From assembly GCA_016926915.1 (NCBI GenBank), contig JAFGNR010000326.1, positions 1 through 33,127 on the forward strand: DNA of 33,127 bases. The letters run 5' to 3'. This DNA is from Anaerolineae bacterium (GTDB lineage: Bacteria > Chloroflexota > Anaerolineae > B4-G1 > SLSP01). Below the pieces are notes generated by a model, which worked only from the letters and a program-made list of their open reading frames with translations, was not told where the DNA came from and ran no database searches. A program made the position numbers and the translations under genes. Positions 9,501 through 17,006 of the stretch are shown piece by piece (the first letter of the stretch is position 1; every line of letters starts with the position of its first letter).

Positions 9501-10067
9501 GTAGGCGGCAACGAAGATGGCATTTCCCATATTCGATGCCACGCGGGTCTGCACGTCGCCGGCCCAGGGCAGAGGATCGAGACCCTCGTGCTGCACGATA
9601 CCGTAAAGCGCCACCGGCAGACTGTTCAGAATCAACACGGTGATCAAACGGCTGAGCTGCGCACGGGTCCGCAGGCTGGTCAGAATGGCGAAGAAGATGA
9701 CCAGATAGCCGAACCACGAATAGGTCCCCTGGAGACGTTGGTAGGAACCGACAAAACTTGTATAAGGCGTCAACGAGAGCAGGGACGTGATGACGTATAC
9801 CGCCATCGTCGCCAGGGCCGGCCACACCAGCGGCGTGCGCCACGAGAACCGCAGCGGTTCGGCAGAGCCATGCAGCCGCTCATCCAGGAATCGCACCAGC
9901 CACACTATTGCCATCACCGTCGCCAGAGCGCGCAAGGTGGTCAACTTGTCCGGTTCGAACACGCGGCTGGAATAAACGTTGAAGAAGACCGGTGTGATGG
10001 TGACGCCGATCAACCAACCGGCCTCCAATGCCCGCTCGCAGAAAAGACTTAATTTCGATGAACGCAT
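6591..10067 (-). CDS. O-antigen ligase/polymerase-like membrane protein with C-terminal TPR repeats
   Basis: 1158 aa; many TM segments with a large periplasmic loop ([47 protein letters not shown], as in Wzy_C/PglL-like proteins), then TPR-like repeats to the C-terminus. Its TGA overlaps the ATG of 5551..6591. Confidence 0.8.
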   Translation of the reverse strand: [1158 protein letters not shown]

Positions 10068-10279
10068 CCTTCACTCCTCTATCGCAAGACGTGGAGCCGA
10101 GCCGCCCACCTCCCGGCGATTCAATATCAGGCCAGATCCATCGCGCAGGACCGCCTTGCTGGCGCCGCCTGATCCCAAAGCGACAGACGGAGTTACCGGC
10201 GGCAGTCTCGACACAACGAGAAGCATAATACCCCACCCGATTGAAAAGGCAAGGGCGCTGCCAGCGCGCTGTTCTCAAT

Positions 10280-10308
10280 TTGACAGCTTGGATCAGATAT
10301 GCTAGACT
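10280..10308 (+). promoter_or_regulatory. Predicted sigma70-type promoter of the hydrogenase-like operon (TTGACA-17-TAGACT)
   Basis: Perfect -35 TTGACA at 10280-10285, 17-nt spacer, -10-like TAGACT at 10303-10308; about 85 nt upstream of the first start codon. Confidence 0.6.
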
Positions 10309-10392
10309 TCACCCACACACCAAACACCGCTTATAGTAACAACTACTCTTTACTGCGACGTGTTACCGTACAAATGTGCCGGAGGAATTGGG

Positions 10393-10650
10393 ATGCACGC
10401 CGGAATCTACCTGTTGTTGGCGATTATGATGGTCGCCAGCGCCATTGCCGCACTGTTCTCCAAAACCCTGACGCGCGCTGTCATCGCTCTGGGGGCGAGT
10501 AGCGCCAGTTTGGCCACGCTACTCTTCTTCCTCAAGGCCCCCTACGCCGGGGCCTTTGAGTTAAGTGTAGGGACCGGTCTCATCAGCGTCCTCCTTATCA
10601 TTGGACTGAGTTTGACGCGCACCTCACGGGAGTATGCCGATGCGGAGTGA
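10393..10650 (+). CDS. MbhD/DUF4040-like small membrane subunit
   Basis: ATG at 10393 with GGAGG upstream at 10381. MHAGIYLLLAIMMVASAIAALFSKTLTRAVIALGASSASLATLLFFLKAPYAGAFELSVGTGLISVLLIIGLSL resembles MbhD/MrpB-type TM pairs. Confidence 0.7.
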   Translation: MHAGIYLLLAIMMVASAIAALFSKTLTRAVIALGASSASLATLLFFLKAPYAGAFELSVGTGLISVLLIIGLSLTRTSREYADAE

Positions 10651-10906
10651 ACGATTGATTTGGGCAGGTCTCATTATCGCTGCCCTTTTTGTGGGGTGGC
10701 TGATAGGGCACGGCTTCAGCACTGACGAAGACACTGAGATGCCGCAACCCAGCAGTTTCCGCAGTTGGTTCTGGGAAGATCGCACACTGGATCTATTGGT
10801 GCAGGTTGGCTTGATCTTCGCGGGCGCATTGGGCGTCGCCGCGCTGCTGCCGGGACAAAGCGAACTGCACACCCAACACGAGGATCCGCATGTCCCCCTG
10901 GCTTGA
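10634..10906 (+). CDS. MbhE-like small membrane subunit
   Basis: Overlaps the previous CDS; RTLDLLVQVGLIFAGALGVAALL resembles the 'R..D.l.ev.v...a.lgv' segment of MbhE/MrpB; operon context. Confidence 0.6.
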   Translation: MPMRSERLIWAGLIIAALFVGWLIGHGFSTDEDTEMPQPSSFRSWFWEDRTLDLLVQVGLIFAGALGVAALLPGQSELHTQHEDPHVPLA

Positions 10907-11201
10907 CATCGCCAACACCACGCTAAGCCTGATCCTCTTCATTACTGGCCTGTTGGGATTGCTGACACAGCGCCAGTTGATCAAGCAGGTGATCGGTCTC
11001 AAAGTCATGCTTCAAGGGGTAACATTGGGATTGATTCACGCGGGCCAGGTCAGCGGCAACCCGGATTTCGCCCAGTCTATGGTGGTCTCCGCGCTCATTG
11101 TAGAGGCGGTCTTGATCGCCGTAGCGCTGGCTTTGATTGTCAACATCTTCCGTCACTATCCCTCCGGGGATGTAGACGACCTACAAAGACTGGAGGGCTA
11201 G
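10890..11201 (+). CDS. NuoK/MrpC (MbhG)-like subunit
   Basis: Three-TM protein: LSLILFITGLLGLLTQRQLIKQVIGLKVMLQGVTLGLI...AQSMVVSALIVEAVLIAVALALIVNIF; overlaps the preceding gene. Confidence 0.8.
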   Translation: MSPWLDIANTTLSLILFITGLLGLLTQRQLIKQVIGLKVMLQGVTLGLIHAGQVSGNPDFAQSMVVSALIVEAVLIAVALALIVNIFRHYPSGDVDDLQRLEG

Positions 11202-11207
11202 ACTGAT

Positions 11208-12650
11208 ATGGCACAGACTGCTTTGTTAGCCGGATTGCTGGGGCTGCCGGTAGCCGTAGCGATCTGGCTAGTTTTGACCGAACACGGCCCACCGGGCCAG
11301 GTCCGGTGGGTGGTGAGTTTGACGGCAGGTGCGACAGCAATATGCGCACTGAGCCTTCTTCCGTTTGCCGGACAAATCCCGCCTCCCACCCTGACGTGGT
11401 TGCCAACCGCCGGGGCCATGCGCCTGAGCCTGGCAACCACCAACCTTCTCGCAACAACGGCGACCGCAAGTGCGGCCGTCGTTGTTTATCTGGTAGGAGA
11501 CACTAAACAGGTCGAGTCTCCTGGCCCGCGAAGCGGCGCGCTGACGCTCCTGGCGCTGGCTGCGGGGAATCTGACCTTCCTCTCGGGGCATTTCCTTTTG
11601 CGGTACGTGGCGTTAGAAATTGTGGGATTATGCATTGCCCTTGCTCCCTTGCTCGAACGGCGAGGACCCGCTCCGTTTAGCCGTGCTGGCTGGGTTTATT
11701 TCTTGTTGCGTTTTGGCGACGCCGGGCTACTTGCTGCTATTCTGCTGACAGGGGCACAGAGCGGCGTCTATGAAATCCAGGGCGCATTGGAGGCCGTCCA
11801 TACCCTCTCCCCCCAGACCCAGACCTGGATCAGCCTGGGGTTCTTCCTGGCGGTCGCTGTCAAAGTAGGAATGTGGCCCTTCCATGCCTGGATCGACAGT
11901 GGGCGCCATCTATCCCGGAGTACGTACACCTGGCTCTACGCTACGCTCATGCCCAATCTGGGTCTCTACCTGCTCTACAAGGTGGCGGGGCTACCGCCCA
12001 CCGCGCCGCCGTTACGCAATGGCTTGCTCGTCTTCGGCGTGGGGGCGGGCGCGTTGCCCCTCCTCTCCATACTCATCCAACCGCTGAGCAGGAAGCGTCT
12101 GCCGGCGCGAAGCGCCGCCCTATTGGGCGCCATACTCTGGTGTCTGACTTTGCTAGGCAATGACAAATTGGCCTGGTGGGGTCTGCTGGCGCTGAGTGTT
12201 ATCCGCCTGCCGCTTTACCTCAGCCTATCCCATGAAGAAGAACCTACGGAGAACCGCCAGACCCTAACCCGGTGGGTAGGCTGGAATCAGAGGGGAGGCG
12301 CGCTCGTGCAACGACTCCATGCCGGCCTGGAATTGGGCATCCTCAAGCGGGGGCCAGAGGCGCTCGCCAGAGGTCTGGCCAAGATGGCCGAATTTCTTCA
12401 CACGAGGGTAGAGGTAAAGATTCTCGAACAGGGCGTGGATGCATCGGCTGCTAAGATCGTCGATTCAGCGAAATTGCTCCATGTGGCGGTGGAACAGCGA
12501 AGTCTAGAGGCGCTATTGCACATCGCCGTGAACAAGATCTTGCAGCTCAGCCACCGGCTACGCGATTGGCACACCGGCCGCCTGCGCGCCAATCTCCTGT
12601 GGGTGGTGCTCTGCCTGATTCTGGCGATTGGCCTGGCCCTTGCTTATTGA
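11208..12650 (+). CDS. Divergent NuoL/antiporter-like subunit with amphipathic C-terminal extension
   Basis: RYVALEIVGLCIAL (TM5-like Glu), FFLAVAVKVGMWPFHAWIDSGRHLSRSTYTWLYATLMPNLGLYLLYKVAGL (TM7/8-like), C-terminal helical segment ending RDWHTGRLRANLLWVVLCLILAIGLALAY, as in NuoL lateral-helix/TM16. Confidence 0.75.
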   Translation: MAQTALLAGLLGLPVAVAIWLVLTEHGPPGQVRWVVSLTAGATAICALSLLPFAGQIPPPTLTWLPTAGAMRLSLATTNLLATTATASAAVVVYLVGDTKQVESPGPRSGALTLLALAAGNLTFLSGHFLLRYVALEIVGLCIALAPLLERRGPAPFSRAGWVYFLLRFGDAGLLAAILLTGAQSGVYEIQGALEAVHTLSPQTQTWISLGFFLAVAVKVGMWPFHAWIDSGRHLSRSTYTWLYATLMPNLGLYLLYKVAGLPPTAPPLRNGLLVFGVGAGALPLLSILIQPLSRKRLPARSAALLGAILWCLTLLGNDKLAWWGLLALSVIRLPLYLSLSHEEEPTENRQTLTRWVGWNQRGGALVQRLHAGLELGILKRGPEALARGLAKMAEFLHTRVEVKILEQGVDASAAKIVDSAKLLHVAVEQRSLEALLHIAVNKILQLSHRLRDWHTGRLRANLLWVVLCLILAIGLALAY

Positions 12651-12713
12651 TGCCGGGAGGAAAGAGGCGTCGCTGTCTTATCTATGGACAACTAAACACA
12701 AAGGAGACTATCT

Positions 12714-14186
12714 ATGACCAGGGACATAGTCTTTCTCGAGCTTATTTTGGGGTTCCCTTTAGCGACCGCGCTGATTCTGGCGTTGTTGCGCGGGCGTGGA
12801 TCGCGGTCCGCCGGGTGGATTGCCGGTGGCAGCGCTCTCGTAACGCTGGGTTCGGCCTTTGCCCTCCTGCCGGCGCTCTACGGCGGCAGCGAACCTGCCG
12901 TGGCCTTTTCCTGGATCCCGGCGGCGAATATCCAGCTGCGCCTGCACGTGGATTGGCTGACGCTCCCCTTTTTGGTGACGGAAGCGGCGGTCACGTTGGC
13001 CGCCATTGTCTACAGCTGGGGCTACCACAAAGTTGACGCGCGCAGCGGCTATTTCTACGCGCTCTTGTTGCTCTTCGGCGTGGGTATGTCCGGCACCACA
13101 CTGGCAGATGATCTTTTCCTCTTCTACATCTTTTGGGAGTTGATGCTCATCGCCTCCTGTGTGCTCATCCTGATCTGGGGTGAGGGGGAACGACGCGGCA
13201 TCGTAGCGCTCAAATACTTCATCTTCACGCACATAGGCTCCCTGATGGTGCTGGTGGGGTTGCTGATGCTCTACGGAGCGACAGGAAGCGACAGTCTCGC
13301 GATGATGCGCGCCGGAGGCTGGTCCCTGGAACCAGCGTTGCTGAACACCGTGTTGCTCCTCTTCTTCATCGGTTTTTCCGTTAAGATGGCCATCTTCCCC
13401 GTGCACCTCTGGCTACCCGACACACACACGGTCGCCCCCATGCCCGTCACCATTATGCTGGCTGCGGCTATGTTAAGCATGGGAACCTACGGTATACTGC
13501 GCTTCCCTTTCAGCCTCTTCAGCATCGAGCACATCGCGCCCTTCGCCCTGCCCCTGATGATCGCCGGGCTGGTATCGGAAATCTACGGAGCGCTGATGGC
13601 CCTGGCCGAGCAAGATATCAAGCGCATTATCGCCTACTCCAGCGTGAGCCAGATGGGATACATCCTCTTTGGCCTGGGAACATTGACGCGCGCGGGAATC
13701 GAGGGCGCAACGCTGCACGTCATCTACCATGCCATCGTCAAGGCGCTGCTCTTCATGGTCACAGGATTGGTCATTCGCGCTACGGGTACGCGCAAGATCG
13801 AGGCGCTCGGCGGGTTAGGCAAGGCGTTGCCCGGCGTAGCGGTCTGTACCGCCATCGGCGCGCTGGGTATCGCTGGCATGCCCCCGCTAGGCATATTCAA
13901 CAGCGAATGGATGATCTTTGCCGGCGGTTTCGAGACCGCGCGCATCGTTCCATCGATGCTTACCCTCTTCGGATCCTTGCTTACTGTTGTCTACGCGCTG
14001 CGCTTCTTTGGCCGTATCTTCTTTGGGGAGCAGCCTCAGAACCTCAAGATACGCTCCCTACCCCGTGCGATGCTATACACTACCGTGGCAATAACCGTGC
14101 TACTCATCGTCGAAGGACTCTTCCCTGCGCCGCTTTTCGACTGGGTAGCCCAAGAGTTAACGCTGCTCCTGGGGGGCGGGCTTTGA
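12714..14186 (+). CDS. NuoM/MrpD-like proton-translocating antiporter-type subunit
   Basis: FYIFWELMLIASC, VKMAIFPVHLWLPDTHTVAPMPVTIMLA, EQDIKRIIAYSSVSQMGYILFG, LHVIYHAIVKALLFMVTG, GMPPLGIFNSEW: all canonical motifs. Confidence 0.9.
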   Translation: MTRDIVFLELILGFPLATALILALLRGRGSRSAGWIAGGSALVTLGSAFALLPALYGGSEPAVAFSWIPAANIQLRLHVDWLTLPFLVTEAAVTLAAIVYSWGYHKVDARSGYFYALLLLFGVGMSGTTLADDLFLFYIFWELMLIASCVLILIWGEGERRGIVALKYFIFTHIGSLMVLVGLLMLYGATGSDSLAMMRAGGWSLEPALLNTVLLLFFIGFSVKMAIFPVHLWLPDTHTVAPMPVTIMLAAAMLSMGTYGILRFPFSLFSIEHIAPFALPLMIAGLVSEIYGALMALAEQDIKRIIAYSSVSQMGYILFGLGTLTRAGIEGATLHVIYHAIVKALLFMVTGLVIRATGTRKIEALGGLGKALPGVAVCTAIGALGIAGMPPLGIFNSEWMIFAGGFETARIVPSMLTLFGSLLTVVYALRFFGRIFFGEQPQNLKIRSLPRAMLYTTVAITVLLIVEGLFPAPLFDWVAQELTLLLGGGL

Positions 14187-15655
14187 TGGCTGAGAGTACC
14201 TGGGTCATCCTCCCCCTGCTCTGGTTGTTTGGTGGGGCCTTTGCCCTGGGACTTCTCGGACGGTTGGGGCGTATGCGCAACACATTCCTGGCGGGCGCGA
14301 CCGCCTTGATTTGCACGGGCGGCCTGCTGTGGCTGATCCCCCTCTTCGCCCTGACCCAATCGGCATGGGTGAATCAAACTGCCCTTCCCAGCTGGTCCGG
14401 CACGGCTTCCGGCGGTATCCAGCTGCGGGCGACCCCCAGCGCCCTGGTAATGACCGCCCTCGCATTGGGGCTGGGGCTACTCATCGCCATCTATTCAGGG
14501 CAATACTTAGCGCGGGATCGTCGCTACGCGACCGCGTACCCCCTGTTGCTCCTGATGTTGACCGGGCTCCTGGGCATGCTGTTGACCACCGACCTCTTCA
14601 ATCTTTACCTCTTCTGCGAACTGCTGAGCATCGCCGCCTACGTACTGGTAGCCTTCCGCCGTCACACCGACACCTCCATTGAAGCAGGTTTCAAATACCT
14701 CATAATGAGCAGTGTCGCCACGCTCATCATGCTGTTAGGAATCTCCTGGATTTACCGGGAGGTGGGCAACGTGACCCTGCCAATTATAGAAGGGCAAGAT
14801 AGCCTATGGCTTCGCCTGGGGATCGCTTGTTTCCTGGTAGGGCTGGCCCTCAAGAGTGGCGTGGCGCCGTTGCATACCTGGTTACCCGACGCCTACGGGC
14901 GTGCTCCTAGCAGTGTCAGCGCGCTGCTGGCCAGTGTTATCTCCAAAAGCACCCTGCTCGTCTTGCTCAGAGTTACGTTGGGGCTAGGCTTGCCGGCGCC
15001 CATACTCGGAATAGTATTCATCTTCTTCTCCTTCTTGAACATGACCCTGGGCAACGCCCTGGCGTTGATACAACGCAACATCAAACGGCTCCTGGCTTAC
15101 TCCTCCATCGCCCAAACTGGCTACATTCTGTTCGCTTTAGGGATAGGATTGCGTTATGACATACCAGCGGCGCTCAACGCCGGCTTCTTCCTGCTCTTGG
15201 TTCACGCTTTGCTCAAAGCATTGGCCTTCTTGAGCAAGGGCGTTTGCCACTTCTACTGCGGCGCGACACAGGTGAAGGATCTACAAGGGACGGCGCATCA
15301 GTTCCCCCTGGTAGCCCTTACCTTCAGCGTCTCCCTGGCGGGGTTAGCTGGGATCCCGCCGCTGGCGGGGTTCGCGGCCAAATGGTTTATCCTGGCCGCA
15401 AGTCTGACAGCGCAAGATACGTTGGCTTACGTGGGCGTGGCGATCTTTCTACTGAACAGCGTCTTGGCCCTGGGCTATTACCTCCCGCTTATCGTACAGA
15501 TCTTCACCCCGCCGCCAATCGGGGACACCGCGCGCCAGCGCGTTTCGCTGTGGATAAGCATCCCGCTAATACTGCTGGGGGCGCTGACACTGTCCGCCGG
15601 TTTGCAATCCACACCCTGGCTGGACATTGCAACCTGGCTGAACTTTTTTGAGTAG
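14186..15655 (+). CDS. NuoN/MrpD-like antiporter-type subunit
   Basis: ATG at 14186 overlaps the TGA of the previous gene (TGATG). LFNLYLFCELLSIAAYVLVAFR, LALKSGVAPLHTWLPDAYGRAPSSVSALLASVISK, QRNIKRLLAYSSIAQTGYILFA, HALLKALAFLSKG, GIPPLAGFAAKW. The ORF-track start at 13907 overlaps the upstream gene and is not credible. Confidence 0.9.
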   Translation: MAESTWVILPLLWLFGGAFALGLLGRLGRMRNTFLAGATALICTGGLLWLIPLFALTQSAWVNQTALPSWSGTASGGIQLRATPSALVMTALALGLGLLIAIYSGQYLARDRRYATAYPLLLLMLTGLLGMLLTTDLFNLYLFCELLSIAAYVLVAFRRHTDTSIEAGFKYLIMSSVATLIMLLGISWIYREVGNVTLPIIEGQDSLWLRLGIACFLVGLALKSGVAPLHTWLPDAYGRAPSSVSALLASVISKSTLLVLLRVTLGLGLPAPILGIVFIFFSFLNMTLGNALALIQRNIKRLLAYSSIAQTGYILFALGIGLRYDIPAALNAGFFLLLVHALLKALAFLSKGVCHFYCGATQVKDLQGTAHQFPLVALTFSVSLAGLAGIPPLAGFAAKWFILAASLTAQDTLAYVGVAIFLLNSVLALGYYLPLIVQIFTPPPIGDTARQRVSLWISIPLILLGALTLSAGLQSTPWLDIATWLNFFE

Positions 15656-15679
15656 AAACAGAATATCGAGGAGCAAGAT

Positions 15680-16018
15680 ATGATACAACAAATCCTATTA
15701 AGTCCTCCGGGAGCCTTTGTGTTTTTCCTGACGTTGACCTATGGCATATACAGATTAGGCGGGAGCATTGCTGCGCCGGGCGAACCACATGAGGACAAGC
15801 ATCTCTCCTATACCGGGGGGGAAAAGGTGCCGCCGCCGACAACCGGCCAACTCTCCTACCACGCCTTCTTCCGACTGGCATTACTCTTCGCTATCTTGCA
15901 CGTGGCAACGCTGGTGCTCGCCATGCTACCCAGAGACGTCGTCTCTCATCGAGTCGCATCACTCTATACCATAGGCATTGCCATTAGCGCCCTCGTGTTA
16001 GCAAAGGAAGAAGCCTAA
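15680..16018 (+). CDS. NuoA/MbhI-like small membrane subunit
   Basis: N-terminal TM, EDKHLSYTGGEKVPPP loop resembling NuoA-type 'K..pY.cGe', two further TM segments; position directly before the NuoB-like gene. Confidence 0.65.
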   Translation: MIQQILLSPPGAFVFFLTLTYGIYRLGGSIAAPGEPHEDKHLSYTGGEKVPPPTTGQLSYHAFFRLALLFAILHVATLVLAMLPRDVVSHRVASLYTIGIAISALVLAKEEA

Positions 16019-16019
16019 G

Positions 16020-16463
16020 ATGCAGCAATGGCTTACTAAACAGGTTCATAACATCGTGAGTTGGGCGCGCCGCAAATCCCCCTGGATTCTGCACTTCAAC
16101 AGCGGGGGTTGCAACGGTTGTGATATCGAGATACTCGATCTCCTGACACCCCGCTATGACGTGGAACGCCTGGGTATCCTCAAGGAGGCATCGCCGCGCC
16201 ACGCCGATATACTCATCTGTACCGGCCCGGTGACACGCCAATCACGGGATCGCCTGCGGCAAATTTATGAGCAGATACCCGAACCCAAATGGGTGGTGGC
16301 CGTAGGGAGCTGTAGTTGCTCTGGCGGCGTTTTTCAGGGGGGGCACAACATCTTGGGTGGTGTAGAAAACGTGCTGCCCGTCGATATCTACATCCCCGGA
16401 TGTCCTTGCCGCCCTGAGGCCATCATTGACGGACTCGCCCAGTTACTGGAGACTATCACATGA
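16020..16463 (+). CDS. NuoB-like / group-4 [NiFe]-hydrogenase small subunit
   Basis: HFNSGGCNGCDIEILDLLTPRYDVERLGILKEASPRHADILICTGPVTRQSRDRLRQIYEQIPEPKWVVAVGSCSCSGGVFQGG...GGVENVLPVDIYIPGCPCRPEAIIDGL; CxxC plus two further conserved cluster cysteines. Confidence 0.92.
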   Translation: MQQWLTKQVHNIVSWARRKSPWILHFNSGGCNGCDIEILDLLTPRYDVERLGILKEASPRHADILICTGPVTRQSRDRLRQIYEQIPEPKWVVAVGSCSCSGGVFQGGHNILGGVENVLPVDIYIPGCPCRPEAIIDGLAQLLETIT

Positions 16464-16909
16464 GCAATGTGAAATTCAACCTAGAAGCATTACTAGCCGC
16501 GTGGCAAAGGGCCTTTCCTAAGCTCAAGTTGACAATGGAAACGCTGCCTCTGGACGAAGTCGTTGTGGCCTTTCCACCTGAGTATCTCGTCCCGGCAGTC
16601 TGCGTTCTCACAGAGCAATTCAACGTGAGACACCTTTCCACTATCACCGGCGACGACACAGGCGAGGGGATTGCGTTACTCTATCATTTCTGGAGCGGAT
16701 CAGGTCTCACCTTACGCACGCGCCTGCCCTACGATGCGCTGCACATCCCCTCGCTTACCGGGATAATTCCGGGCGCCGTGTTCTACGAGCGCGAGGCGGC
16801 GGAGATGCTGGGCGTTATCTTCGAAGGTCATCCCGCCCCCCAACCGTTGCTCATGCCGGATGACTGGGAGGGCGAGCACCCCTTACGCGCTTCTGCAGAA
16901 GATAGATGA
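16460..16909 (+). CDS. NuoC-like (30-kDa) subunit
   Basis: Overlaps the previous stop (ATGA). LTEQFNVRHLSTITGDDTGEGIALLYHFWSGSGLTLRTRLPYDALHIPSLTGIIPGAVFYEREAAEMLGVIFEGHPAPQPLLMPDDWEGEHPLR is a typical NuoC/HycE N-domain pattern. Confidence 0.9.
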   Translation: MSNVKFNLEALLAAWQRAFPKLKLTMETLPLDEVVVAFPPEYLVPAVCVLTEQFNVRHLSTITGDDTGEGIALLYHFWSGSGLTLRTRLPYDALHIPSLTGIIPGAVFYEREAAEMLGVIFEGHPAPQPLLMPDDWEGEHPLRASAEDR

Positions 16910-17006
16910 ACTATTGCGCGCTACCTGATATATCGACAGCACAGAATACCGGTCCTTGCTGCCAGAAGAGCCGATGAACCATGAATCATATAGACAAGGG
17001 AGAAAC

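Noticed and set aside
13907-14185. N-terminal extension of the 582-aa ORF at 13907
   Set aside because: Overlaps the conserved C-terminus of the NuoM-like gene and has no antiporter similarity; the ATG at 14186 with TGATG overlap fits operon structure.
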